DNA of 14,604 nucleotides from Rickettsiales bacterium. GTDB taxonomy: Bacteria > Pseudomonadota > Alphaproteobacteria > Rs-D84 > CACZYB01. The number at the start of each line of letters is the position of its first letter. Positions within the stretch are counted from its first letter, which is position 1. The position numbers and the translations under genes are program-made. The stretch spans positions 1 to 14,604 of the forward strand of contig JAISNH010000033.1 of assembly GCA_031276335.1 (NCBI GenBank), written 5' to 3'. Under the pieces are notes generated by a model. The model saw nothing but the letters and a program-made list of their open reading frames with translations. It was not told the DNA's origin and did no database searches. Below are positions 7,866 through 13,925 of this stretch, piece after piece.

Positions 7866-9011
7866 ATGGCCAAAACCGACTATTACGAGCTGCTGGGCAT
7901 CAAGAAGGGGTCCGATGCCGACGAGATAAAGAAGGCTTACCGCCGCCAGGCGATGAAGTACCATCCCGACAAAAATCCCGGGGACAAGGCCGCCGAGGAG
8001 AAGTTCAAGGAGGTTTGCGCGGCATACGAGGTATTGAAAGATCCCCAGAAAAAGGCTGCCTACGACCAGTTCGGCCATTCGGCCTTCGAAAACGGAACGG
8101 GCGGCGGGCGCGCGGGCAGCAGCGGCTTCAACGCGGGCGGCTTCGATTTCAACTTCGGCGCCGGCGCGGGCGGATTTTCGGACATATTTTCCGACATATT
8201 CTCGGATTTCATGGGCGGCGGGCGGACCGGCGCGCGCGCTAGGGAGCGCGACAACCGCGGCCAGGACCTGCGCTATGACGCCGCGGTCAGCCTGGAGGAG
8301 GCATACTCCGGCATCGCCAAAACGATATCCTACCGCCGCCAGGGCAGGTGCCCGAAGTGCGGCGGGGCGGGCGGACAGGAAAAGCGCGTCTGCCCCAAAT
8401 GCCACGGCAGCGGCGTCGTTTCCCTCCGGCAGGGATTCTTTATGTCGGAGCAGGCGTGCCCCGAATGCCAGGGACTGGGCTTCGTAATCAAGAACCCGTG
8501 CGGCGAGTGCGGCGGAACGGGGGTGAAGCTGGAAACCAAAACCCTGTCGGTCAAAATCCCGGCCGGAGTCGAAACCGGCGGTCGGCTTAAGCTGGCGGGC
8601 GAAGGCGAGGCCGGCCTTTTGGGCGGCGGGTTCGGCGATCTTTACATATATGTCGGCGTGAAGCCGCACAATGTGTTCGCGCGCGACGGGCGCGACCTGC
8701 AGCTGGAGCTGCCGGTCGGAATCGCGGAGGCAGCCCTCGGCGGGACGGTCGAGGTGCCGGTCATCGAGGGCGGCAAGGTCGAGGTGAAGGTTCCGAACGG
8801 AATCCAAAACGGCGAGCGGCTGCGCATAAAAGGGCGCGGCATGCCGGGATTGGGCGGCCACGGCCGGGGCGACATGTTCCTAGACATCAAAGTCGAGGTT
8901 CCGAAAAGCCTGTCCGCGCGCCAGGCGGAGCTTTTGAGGGAATTCGACGCGGAATCTCGCAAAAACGGCGGAGGAAAAAGCTTCTTCGGCCGGGTGAAGG
9001 ACTGGCTGTAG
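7866..9011 (+). CDS. dnaJ: chaperone protein DnaJ
   Basis: Type I Hsp40 co-chaperone that delivers unfolded proteins to DnaK and stimulates its ATPase; 381 residues, normal length. The J domain (1-70) contains the essential HPD (33-35) in KYHPDKNPGD. A Gly/Phe-rich linker (about 76-125) holds repeated FSDIFSDIF and GGF units. The zinc region (about 162-219) carries all four CxxCxGxG modules (CPKCGGAG, CPKCHGSG, CPECQGLG, CGECGGTG). The substrate-binding C-terminal domain ends in the FFGRVKDWL dimerisation tail. The ATG at 7866 gives the canonical MAKTDYYELLG start; its ribosome site (GAGAGGA) is unusually close. A TTG four codons upstream is less likely. It is not next to dnaK or grpE here; complete zinc modules argue against a CbpA-type homologue. 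Confidence 0.96.
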   Translation: MAKTDYYELLGIKKGSDADEIKKAYRRQAMKYHPDKNPGDKAAEEKFKEVCAAYEVLKDPQKKAAYDQFGHSAFENGTGGGRAGSSGFNAGGFDFNFGAGAGGFSDIFSDIFSDFMGGGRTGARARERDNRGQDLRYDAAVSLEEAYSGIAKTISYRRQGRCPKCGGAGGQEKRVCPKCHGSGVVSLRQGFFMSEQACPECQGLGFVIKNPCGECGGTGVKLETKTLSVKIPAGVETGGRLKLAGEGEAGLLGGGFGDLYIYVGVKPHNVFARDGRDLQLELPVGIAEAALGGTVEVPVIEGGKVEVKVPNGIQNGERLRIKGRGMPGLGGHGRGDMFLDIKVEVPKSLSARQAELLREFDAESRKNGGGKSFFGRVKDWL

Positions 9012-9013
9012 GA

Positions 9014-9043
9014 GCAAGCGAAACCCCGCGCTTGCGCAGCGGG
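9014..9043 (+). terminator. overlapping hairpins after dnaJ, possible terminator
   Basis: GCAAGCG (9014-9020) pairs with CGCTTGC (9029-9035) over seven bases with an 8-base loop. A competing stem pairs CCCGC (9025-9029) with GCGGG (9039-9043), and the two cannot form together. They start 3 bases after the dnaJ stop, but no T-run follows directly, so termination is uncertain. On the other strand they follow the stop of the small gene at 9082. Confidence 0.35.
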
Positions 9044-9081
9044 TTCCTGTGCGTTGGATTTTCAAAGATTAAAAAGTTCGG

Positions 9082-9312
9082 CTATAAAGTATTTTCGGAC
9101 AACAGTTGATAGATTTCGGATGTTTTGGCCTCCATTTCCAGGTTGAAAACCTCGCCCGTCAGTTTGCCGCCAAAACTATCCATTTGCAATTTTAACAGTT
9201 TGTTTGTCGCATTTTCCAATTTTCTTATCCTTGCCAAATATGTTGAACCGAACTTGTCTTTGAAAGCGTTCTTTTTCATGATCGACAGGGCGTCCATGCC
9301 CCTGTCAAACAA
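9082..9312 (-). CDS. small helical protein of unknown function, 5' end frame-disrupted
   Basis: I do not recognise this protein. The open frame encodes 76 residues, all-helical and charged, with a Lys-rich N-terminal half and an amphipathic pattern (LARIRKLENATNKLLKLQMD, then FNLEMEAKTSEIYQLL). There is no signal peptide or membrane span. It is more AT-rich than its neighbours. The only start codon with the full frame is a TTG at 9312 without a proper ribosome site (AGG is 13 bases away); in-frame ATGs at 9297 and 9279 also lack a well-spaced site. A strong ribosome site and ATG lie just upstream in another frame (see the entry at 9323-9351). Joining the frames gives a product of about 85 residues. 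It is either a recent frameshift, a recoded gene or a sequencing error. It is convergent with dnaJ. Confidence 0.55.
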   Translation of the reverse strand: MFDRGMDALSIMKKNAFKDKFGSTYLARIRKLENATNKLLKLQMDSFGGKLTGEVFNLEMEAKTSEIYQLLSENTL

Positions 9313-9322
9313 CCGTTCATAA

Positions 9323-9351
9323 TCACCTGTTTACCGTCATTTTCGGCCTCC
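9323..9351 (-). other. strong ribosome site plus five-codon frame (MTVNR-stop) ahead of the small gene
   Basis: Minus strand: GGAGG (9351-9347), preceded by a run of A, lies six bases before an ATG (9340-9338), which reads Met-Thr-Val-Asn-Arg and stops at TGA (9325-9323). The body of the small gene continues in the +1 frame, open from 9330 onward with Asp-Tyr-Glu-Arg before its first listed residue. Removing one base between about 9333 and 9325 (for example one G of AGG) would fuse ATG and body. As it stands this is either a leader peptide, a +1 recoding site or a frameshift. Confidence 0.5.
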
Positions 9352-9438
9352 TTTTTTCCATTTTATAAAAACTATTTTAGCAATGGCTGGAGGCGCAAAT
9401 TATAAGAAATAGTGCTGCATATTGGTTATTTTGCAACC

Positions 9439-9464
9439 CTCCAACCCGGAGGTTGGAGTTTTTT
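9439..9464 (+). terminator. Rho-independent terminator without an assigned gene
   Basis: Perfect 8-bp stem CTCCAACC (9439-9446) and GGTTGGAG (9451-9458) around CGGA, followed by six T. It is a strong plus-strand terminator, yet the nearest plus-strand gene upstream, dnaJ, ended 428 bases earlier with an opposing gene in between. It may end dnaJ read-through, an antisense transcript of the small gene, or a small RNA; it also insulates rpsB. Confidence 0.75.
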
Positions 9465-9484
9465 CTTAGAGGTTTGCGACCTCA

Positions 9485-9500
9485 TGCCGGCTTTCCGGCA
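9485..9500. repeat. short perfect hairpin TGCCGG-CTTT-CCGGCA
   Basis: A 6-bp perfect stem with a CTTT loop between the terminator and the rpsB promoter. The arm words TGCCGG and CCGGCA also form the outer part of the inverted repeat at 6604-6669. No T-run follows. Function unknown. Confidence 0.4.
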
Positions 9501-9553
9501 CGTCCCCAAATATGCTGTTCCGACGCCCAAGTCAACGCCTGTTTCTTTCCCGC

Positions 9554-9581
9554 TTGACTTTCAGCCGGATTTATGTAGAAT
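9554..9581 (+). promoter_or_regulatory. promoter of rpsB-tsf
   Basis: TTGACT (9554-9559), 16-base spacer, TAGAAT (9576-9581): five of six consensus bases in each box, as expected for a highly expressed ribosomal operon. The start would be near 9588. Confidence 0.65.
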
Positions 9582-9587
9582 CGCGCC

Positions 9588-9682
9588 TATGCCCGAAAGG
9601 ACAAATACGCATGCTTCCGCCTTTTTAGTGGGCCGCGGCCTGAAGGAAGCAGAGGATACAACTGATAAACAAGGAGCAAAGA
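9588..9682 (+). promoter_or_regulatory. rpsB 5' leader with candidate hairpin
   Basis: The predicted leader is about 95 bases, long for this window. GCTTCC (9613-9618) pairs with GGAAGC (9645-9650), and the self-complementary GGCCGCGGCC (9631-9640) sits inside. Ribosomal protein S2 represses its own operon through the leader in several bacteria, so this may be the target; that is inference. The leader ends with AAGGAG (9671-9676), six bases before the ATG. Confidence 0.35.
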
Positions 9683-10462
9683 ATGGCTTTTCCCAAATTC
9701 ACCATGAAGGAACTTATCGAGGCGGGCGCCCATTTCGGCCACCACACGCGCCGCTGGAATCCGAAAATGGCGCCATACGTCTTCGGCGTCAGGGACAAGA
9801 TACACATAATCGACCTGCAGAAGACCGTGCCCATGCTGCACGCCGGGCTTGCGGCCCTAAGGAACACCGTAGCCCAGGGCGGCAAAGTGCTGTTCGTCGG
9901 AACGAAGCGCCAGGCACAGGACATCGTCCGCGAATCGGCCGAAGTCTGCGGCCAGTACTATGTCAACAAGCGCTGGCTCGGCGGGCTTCTCACCAACTGG
10001 AAGACCGTCGTCAACTCGATACGCAAGTTGAAGAAAACCGAGGCCGACATACTAGATGCTGAAAAACTGGGGCTTACCAAGAAGGAAGTCGCCGACATGG
10101 AGAAGGAAACCGGAAAGCTGCGCGCGGCCCTCGGCGGCGTCATGGACATGAACGGCGGCCCGGACATACTGTTCGTCATCGACACGGCGAAGGAGGACCT
10201 CTCCGTCATGGAGGCGAACAAGCTCGGCATTCCGGTCGTAGGGATATGCGACACGAACTCCGATCCCACGAACGTCGATTACCCGATACCGGGCAACGAC
10301 GACGCGATAAAGGCGATAAAGCTGTACTCCGATCTGGCGGTCAAGGCCATACTCGACGGACTGGAAGAACAGCTGAAGGCGAGCGGCGTCGACCTTGGCG
10401 CGGCATTGAATCCCGAAGCGAAAGTCAAGAACGAATCCCCCGAAGATAAAAAAGAGGCATGA
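9683..10462 (+). CDS. rpsB: 30S ribosomal protein S2
   Basis: Small-subunit ribosomal protein uS2, 259 residues, needed for recruiting S1 and for mRNA binding. Family blocks are obvious: LIEAGAHFGHHTRRWNPKMAPYVFG near the N-terminus in two adjoining stretches, HIIDLQKTVPML, VLFVGTKRQAQDIV, YYVNKRWLGGLLTNWKTV, then GGPDILFVIDTAKEDL, EANKLGIPVVGICDTNSDP and the final VDYPIPGNDDAIKAIKLY. The C-terminal tail is short and charged. The ATG at 9683 has an ideal AAGGAG ribosome site. It is first in a two-gene unit with tsf, two bases apart if tsf starts at 10465. No coding anomalies seen. Confidence 0.98.
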   Translation: MAFPKFTMKELIEAGAHFGHHTRRWNPKMAPYVFGVRDKIHIIDLQKTVPMLHAGLAALRNTVAQGGKVLFVGTKRQAQDIVRESAEVCGQYYVNKRWLGGLLTNWKTVVNSIRKLKKTEADILDAEKLGLTKKEVADMEKETGKLRAALGGVMDMNGGPDILFVIDTAKEDLSVMEANKLGIPVVGICDTNSDPTNVDYPIPGNDDAIKAIKLYSDLAVKAILDGLEEQLKASGVDLGAALNPEAKVKNESPEDKKEA

Positions 10463-10464
10463 AC

Positions 10465-11325
10465 ATGATCGAAATTAAAGCAGAGCTGGTCAAAAAACTG
10501 CGCGAGCGCACCGGCGCGGGCATGATGGATGCGAAGAAGGCTTTGGTAGAAGCCGGCGGCGACATGGAAAAGGCGATAGACGTCCTGCGCACCAAAGGCC
10601 TTGCCAAGGCCGCGAAGAAAAGCGACCGCGAGGCGGCGGCAGGCGCAGTCGGCCTGGTTGCCGACGGATGCCGCGGCGTTGTCGTGGAGGTCAATTCCGA
10701 AACCGACTTCGTCGCCAGGAACGGGAAATTCCAGGCCTTCGTCAAAGAAGTCGCGGGCGTTGCGGCCGCATGCAACGGCGACATCGGGAAAATAATGGAT
10801 TCGAAAATCGACGGCGCCTCCATGCAGGAGGAGCTGGCCAGCCATATCTCCGCGATCGGCGAACGGCTCCACATCCGGCGGGCGGACGAGGTTGCGGTTT
10901 CGCGCGGCATGGTCGTGCCCTACATCCACAACAAGCTTGCCGACGGCATCGGCCTTATCGGCGTGCTGGTCGGCATAGAGTCGAGCGCGCCGCCCTCGAA
11001 AATACAGGAAGTCGGCGAACAGATCGCGATGCATGTCGCGGCCTCCAGCCCGCAGTTCCTGAACATAGAGGACGTGGATGCGGCGACTCTTTCGCGCGAG
11101 GAGGAAATAGCGCGCGAAAAGGCGATAGCCGCCGGAAAGCCCGCCGAGATCGCGGAAAAAATGGTCGCGGGCAACATCAAGAAATACTACGACGAAGTAG
11201 TCCTGAACGAGCAGGCGTTCTTCATCGATCCCTCGAAGAAAATAAAGGACGTGGTGAAAGCCATCTCGCCGGATGCGAAAATCGTTAAGTTCGTGCGCTT
11301 CCAGGTCGGCGAAGGCGCGAAGTAA
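10465..11325 (+). CDS. tsf: elongation factor Ts
   Basis: Guanine-nucleotide exchange factor that recycles EF-Tu during translation; 286 residues. The N-terminal UBA-like domain contains LRERTGAGMMDAKKALVEAG, and the core shows ETDFVARN (about 75-82), the EF-Tu-contacting motif. Further blocks are HVAASSPQFLN and the C-terminal module with NEQAFFIDPSKKIKDVVK. I place the start at 10465 because GAGG (10454-10457) is seven bases away; the ATG at 10459, which overlaps the rpsB stop, would leave a gap of one base. Downstream, pyrH and frr, which commonly follow tsf in alphaproteobacteria, are missing; a 178-base gap and tRNA genes come next. Confidence 0.97.
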   Translation: MIEIKAELVKKLRERTGAGMMDAKKALVEAGGDMEKAIDVLRTKGLAKAAKKSDREAAAGAVGLVADGCRGVVVEVNSETDFVARNGKFQAFVKEVAGVAAACNGDIGKIMDSKIDGASMQEELASHISAIGERLHIRRADEVAVSRGMVVPYIHNKLADGIGLIGVLVGIESSAPPSKIQEVGEQIAMHVAASSPQFLNIEDVDAATLSREEEIAREKAIAAGKPAEIAEKMVAGNIKKYYDEVVLNEQAFFIDPSKKIKDVVKAISPDAKIVKFVRFQVGEGAK

Positions 11326-11463
11326 AACGCCGCCCCTGCCGATTATAGCCGGCTTCTCCCTTTTCGAGAAGTCAATGCGCCGTCCGCATGCCGGTTTTGT
11401 GCGGCCGATTTTTCGAAAACCTGCAAACAGGCCTAACGGACCTTTAAAAAAATCCGTTTATTG
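11326..11463 (+). other. gap after tsf with weak hairpins
   Basis: No gene. CTTCTC and GAGAAG (about 11352-11370), CCTG-CAAA-CAGG (11420-11431) and AACGGA (11435-11440) with TCCGTT (11453-11458) can form small hairpins. The last has a 12-base A-rich loop and a short TTTATTG tail and is the best, though weak, candidate for the end of the rpsB-tsf transcript. Confidence 0.3.
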
Positions 11464-11492
11464 TTGAAATCCGGGTGGGCGCGTGCTATAAG
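11464..11492 (+). promoter_or_regulatory. promoter of the tRNA-Val pair
   Basis: TTGAAA (11464-11469), 17-base spacer, TATAAG (11487-11492), with transcription expected near 11499, five bases before the first tRNA. The spacer is GC-rich after the -35. Confidence 0.65.
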
Positions 11493-11503
11493 AATCGCCC
11501 TGT

Positions 11504-11580
11504 GGGTGCGTAGCTCAGCTGGCTAGAGTACTTCCTTGACATGGAAGGGGTCGAGAGTTCGAGTCTCCCCGCACCCACCA
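11504..11580 (+). tRNA. tRNA-Val (anticodon GAC), CCA encoded
   Basis: 77 bases with encoded CCA. The acceptor GGGTGCG pairs with CGCACCC, and A is the discriminator. The D-arm is AGCTCAGCTGGCTAGAGT; the anticodon stem CTTCC/GGAAG encloses TTGACAT, so the anticodon is GAC, reading GUC and GUU. The T-arm has GAGTTCGAGTC. First of two tandem valine tRNAs that share acceptor and T-arm sequences. Confidence 0.95.
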
Positions 11581-11628
11581 ACAATCGATCGGAAAACACT
11601 TCGTCGTTTTCGATTGGAGCAGGGGGTG

Positions 11629-11658
11629 AAAATCCGCCGCGCATGCCGCCGGATTTTT
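11629..11658 (+). terminator. hairpin with T-tail between the two tRNA-Val genes
   Basis: AAAATCCG (11629-11636) pairs with CGGATTTT (11650-11657), 13-base loop, five T at 11654-11658 shared with the stem. It may attenuate or process the transcript between the tRNAs. An upstream stem (CAATC at 11582-11586 with GATTG at 11612-11616, and GAAAAC with GTTTTC inside) lies in the same spacer. AT-rich stem base and overlapping T-run make termination uncertain. Confidence 0.35.
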
Positions 11659-11692
11659 ACGAGTCGAGGTTTAGGCAAAAGGAGTTTCCAAA

Positions 11693-11769
11693 GGGTGCGT
11701 AGCTCAGCCGGCTAGAGCGTTCGCTTCACACGCGAGAGGTCGAGAGTTCGAGTCTCCCCGCACCCACCA
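11693..11769 (+). tRNA. tRNA-Val (anticodon CAC), CCA encoded
   Basis: 77 bases with encoded CCA. The same acceptor (GGGTGCG/CGCACCC) and T-arm as the preceding tRNA. The anticodon stem TTCGC/GCGAG (one T-G pair) encloses TTCACAC, so the anticodon is CAC, reading GUG only. It differs from the first copy mainly in the anticodon arm, which suggests duplication and divergence. The next gene starts 21 bases after it. Confidence 0.95.
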
Positions 11770-11790
11770 ACCAAGATAGTAGGTATTCCA

Positions 11791-12132
11791 ATGAAGCAAA
11801 TAGTCAATACGAGGCCCATGCCCGTATGGGAAGAAACGACGACGGTGCGTCCGGACGGATTCAGGCAGAACATCGGGAATCCCGTTCCCATAAGGCCGGG
11901 CGGCTTCCTCCCCAACGAGGTCGCGTACTCCGACGGGACGATCGGCTGCGATACCTGGACGGGATGCGTGCCGGCGCATTGTAGAAAATACGGGGAATGC
12001 GGCTATTGGTACAACGCCGGCCAGTACGAGCTTTCCGGAATAGAAACGAAGGCCCCCGGGGATGTCATGAAAAACCGGAAGGCCGTCGCGAATGCAAAGG
12101 CCGCCGCGGATATGCTGCTGGAAAGCCTGTAG
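11791..12132 (+). CDS. unrecognised 113-residue protein with four cysteines
   Basis: I cannot assign a family. The product is soluble, without signal peptide or membrane span. The N-terminal half is Pro/Gly/Thr-rich (VRPDGFRQNIGNPVPIRPGG). Four cysteines fall at 53, 59, 64 and 70 in the compact pattern C-x5-C-x4-C-x5-C, flanked by Trp and Tyr (TWTGCVPAHCRKYGECGYWY), which could bind a metal or form disulphides. Residues about 90-113 form an Ala-rich helix. Codon choice (GGC, GTC, GCC, ATA) matches neighbouring genes, which supports a real gene. The ATG at 11791 has only a weak AGG site seven bases upstream. It probably shares the tRNA promoter, since only 21 bases separate it from tRNA-Val(CAC). 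An opposite-strand frame here overlaps the tRNA and reads as an artefact. Confidence 0.6.
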   Translation: MKQIVNTRPMPVWEETTTVRPDGFRQNIGNPVPIRPGGFLPNEVAYSDGTIGCDTWTGCVPAHCRKYGECGYWYNAGQYELSGIETKAPGDVMKNRKAVANAKAAADMLLESL

Positions 12133-12157
12133 GCAGCTGCATGGAGTTTGGGGCGGC

Positions 12158-12233
12158 TGATTTTTAAAAATCCGCATGAATGCCGGCTTTGACCGTCCCA
12201 GTCGGGTCGTGGGACGTCCGTAATTTTTACGGA
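12158..12233. repeat. palindromes between convergent genes
   Basis: Three symmetric elements occupy the 138-base gap: the perfect palindrome GATTTTTAAAAATC near 12158-12172, CGTCCCA (12194-12200) with TGGGACG (12210-12216), and TCCGTAA (12217-12223) with TTACGGA (12227-12233) around TTT. The last two abut. None has an ideal T-run directly after it, but the cluster between two convergent stops suggests bidirectional termination. Confidence 0.4.
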
Positions 12234-12270
12234 GGCTGGCACGGCGTAACTTGAGGCGCCGGCGTGGAAG

Positions 12271-12762
12271 CTATGGCTGCCTGACTGCCTTGAGTATGCC
12301 GCCAGTGCCGGATTTTAATGTTCCTCCTCCGATCGCGCCTGCCTTGAGCGTACCGCTGCCGCCAGATTTCAAGACGCCTATCCCAGCTGTTCCTGTACCG
12401 GTCTTGAGCGTACCACCTGAGCCGGGCTGTCCCTGTGCCGCAGCCTCATAAATGCCGGATTTGGCTGGCACGTCCGAGCCGTACAAATTATCCGTAATTT
12501 TGTAGACTGGCGGTGCGCCCAGGTAGGCGGCGCCGGCGGCCGCATCCGCATCCGGAGCCGACAGCGCGGCCCTGGCCTCGGCGCGCGTGATGCAGCCGTT
12601 TTTATCCGCGTCCATGCGAGAGAGCTCGCCGGAGGTATATCCGCCGGATTTCGACGTGTCGAGGCAGTCGCCGCTGTAGACGAGCGACACGGTTTGCCCC
12701 ATTACCGCGCGCGCAGCCAGGCCGGCGGTTATCAGCATGCATGCAAATATCGAAGTTTTCAT
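12271..12762 (-). CDS. exported EF-hand protein with C-terminal Leu-Lys repeats
   Basis: A 163-residue exported protein. Residues 1-22 form a signal peptide (MKTSIFACMLITAGLAARAV). Two calcium-binding-type loops follow closely: Asp35-x-Ser37-x-Ser39-Gly40-x-Tyr42-x-x-x-Glu46, and Asp51-x-Asp53-x-Asn55-Gly56-x-Ile58-x-x-x-Glu62, the second near-ideal. Cys33 and Cys57 could pair. From about 113 the sequence becomes Gly/Thr-rich with five Leu-Lys units (starting at 119, 131, 139, 149 and 157; mostly LK-(T/S/A)-G) at 8-12-residue spacing. I chose the ATG at 12762: it starts the signal peptide and has AGGAAGGGG upstream; the longer frame runs into the preceding gene. It is 14 bases downstream of the DUF362 gene and probably co-transcribed. 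Function unknown; calcium binding in the periplasm or outside is a prediction. Confidence 0.75.
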   Translation of the reverse strand: MKTSIFACMLITAGLAARAVMGQTVSLVYSGDCLDTSKSGGYTSGELSRMDADKNGCITRAEARAALSAPDADAAAGAAYLGAPPVYKITDNLYGSDVPAKSGIYEAAAQGQPGSGGTLKTGTGTAGIGVLKSGGSGTLKAGAIGGGTLKSGTGGILKAVRQP

Positions 12763-12776
12763 TTCATTTCCCCTTC

Positions 12777-13892
12777 CTATTTCACTTCCACAAGTTCGTA
12801 ATCCATCCTGCCGACGCCGATTTTTTCCGCGTGCCGTAGGCAGACCCGCCAGTCGGTCGACGGGTGGTTGTCCTTGAAATGGTCGTTGCCCTCCGCATGG
12901 CCGTTCTGCTCCAGACGGCTGCCGCACATCACGGGCTGTTTGTTCACCATGTCGGCGCAGGCCATGTCGAGCGCCACCGGGTCGAAGGATGCGAACATGC
13001 CGACGTCCGGGATTATCGGAACGTCGTTTTCCGCATGGCAGTCGCAGTACGGCGAAACCTGGTTCACGATCGAGATGTGGAACGAGGGGCGGCCGTCAAC
13101 CACCGCCTTCGCGTATTCGGCCATCTTCATGTTCAGCTCGTCGTTCGAGCCGGAGTTCGGGTTGAATATGGCGTCGAAGTTGCACACGCCGATGCACCGG
13201 CCGCAGCCGACGCACTTCTTCACGTCGATGCAGGCGTATCCCTTGTCGTCGTACGAAATGGCATTCTGCGCGCAGATGCCGCGGCAGCCCCTGCATCGCC
13301 TGCAGGCGAGCCGGTTGACCTCCGGCTTGCCATTCCTGTGCTGCTCCATCTTGCCCGCGCGTGAGCCGGAGCCCATTCCGAGGTTCTTGAGCGCCCCGCC
13401 GAAGCCCGTCATCTCGTGCCCCTTGAAATGGTTCAGCGATACTACTATGTCGGCGTCCATTATCGCGCGGCCGATCTTGGCCTGCTTCACATACCTGGTG
13501 CCGGAAAGGGGAACGAGCGCATCGTCCGTGCCCTTCAGCCCGTCGGCGATGATGACCTGGCATCCGGTCGTAATTGGCGAAAATCCGTTCCGCTCGGCAG
13601 TTTCCATGTGGTCGATTGCGTTCTTCCGGCTGCCGACGTACAGCGTGTTGCAGTCGGTAAGGAACGGCATGCCCCCCAGCGACTTTATCGAATCGGCGAC
13701 GCGGCGGGCGAAATTCGGGCGCAGAAAGGCCAGATTGCCCAGCTCGCCGAAATGAATCTTTATCGCGACGAACTTCCGGTCGAAATCTATCGTTTCCAAT
13801 CCCGCGCGCTTTATCAGGGTTTCCAGCTTGTCAAGAAGGCCGATCCCGTTCCGGGCGCGCATGTCGGTAAAATATACCTTGCTTTTTTCCAT
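12777..13892 (-). CDS. DUF362-type protein with two [4Fe-4S] cluster motifs
   Basis: A 371-residue iron-sulphur protein resembling the DUF362 family, often annotated as 4Fe-4S-binding or ferredoxin-like protein; its reaction is not established. The N-terminal DUF362 part shows VAIKIHFGE (42-50), FLTDCNTLY (77-85), DADIVVSLNHFKGH (146-159) and TGFGGALKNLGMG (162-174). A bacterial ferredoxin domain follows, with C197-x2-C200-x2-C203-x3-C207 and C227-x2-C230-x2-C233-x3-C237. The C-terminal part has further conserved-looking Cys/His (PYCDCHAEND, 281-290) and DPVALDMACAD. There is no signal peptide. The ATG at 13892 has AAAGGAAAG upstream; an in-frame ATG 18 codons earlier would overlap the promoter leader. 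It is the first gene of a pair with the EF-hand protein and has a strong promoter. Confidence 0.88.
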   Translation of the reverse strand: MEKSKVYFTDMRARNGIGLLDKLETLIKRAGLETIDFDRKFVAIKIHFGELGNLAFLRPNFARRVADSIKSLGGMPFLTDCNTLYVGSRKNAIDHMETAERNGFSPITTGCQVIIADGLKGTDDALVPLSGTRYVKQAKIGRAIMDADIVVSLNHFKGHEMTGFGGALKNLGMGSGSRAGKMEQHRNGKPEVNRLACRRCRGCRGICAQNAISYDDKGYACIDVKKCVGCGRCIGVCNFDAIFNPNSGSNDELNMKMAEYAKAVVDGRPSFHISIVNQVSPYCDCHAENDVPIIPDVGMFASFDPVALDMACADMVNKQPVMCGSRLEQNGHAEGNDHFKDNHPSTDWRVCLRHAEKIGVGRMDYELVEVK

Positions 13893-13925
13893 GGCTTTCC
13901 TTTCTATAAGCTTACATACGCTGGG

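Larger units (their letters stand above)
9352..9553. other. AT-rich intergenic region upstream of the rpsB promoter
   Basis: Together with the flanking promoter and leader segments this makes a gap of about 340 bases between the small minus-strand gene and rpsB. It is AT-rich up to about 9440. A minus-strand TATAAT (9404-9399) could be the -10 of the small gene, but I cannot place a good -35. ACTATTT (9371-9377) and AAATAGT (9407-9413) form a 7-bp inverted repeat around that -10. A terminator and a hairpin listed separately follow. A nine-codon plus-strand frame at 9383-9412 is too short to call. Confidence 0.4.

Noticed and set aside
9412..10062. 216-codon plus-strand frame across the rpsB leader and start
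   Set aside because: It overlaps rpsB in another frame; rpsB is certain and the upstream part crosses a terminator and promoter.
11704..12177. 157-codon minus-strand frame over tRNA-Val and the four-cysteine gene
   Set aside because: Its C-terminal part is the antisense translation of a tRNA (the familiar GDSNSRPL-type artefact), and it has no ribosome site.
6600..12190. TGCCGGCTTT word as a dispersed intergenic repeat (about 6600 minus, 9485 plus, 12181 plus)
   Set aside because: Three copies are suggestive, but a nine-base version also occurs inside the alkD-like gene and the flanks do not match, so chance in GC-rich DNA is plausible.
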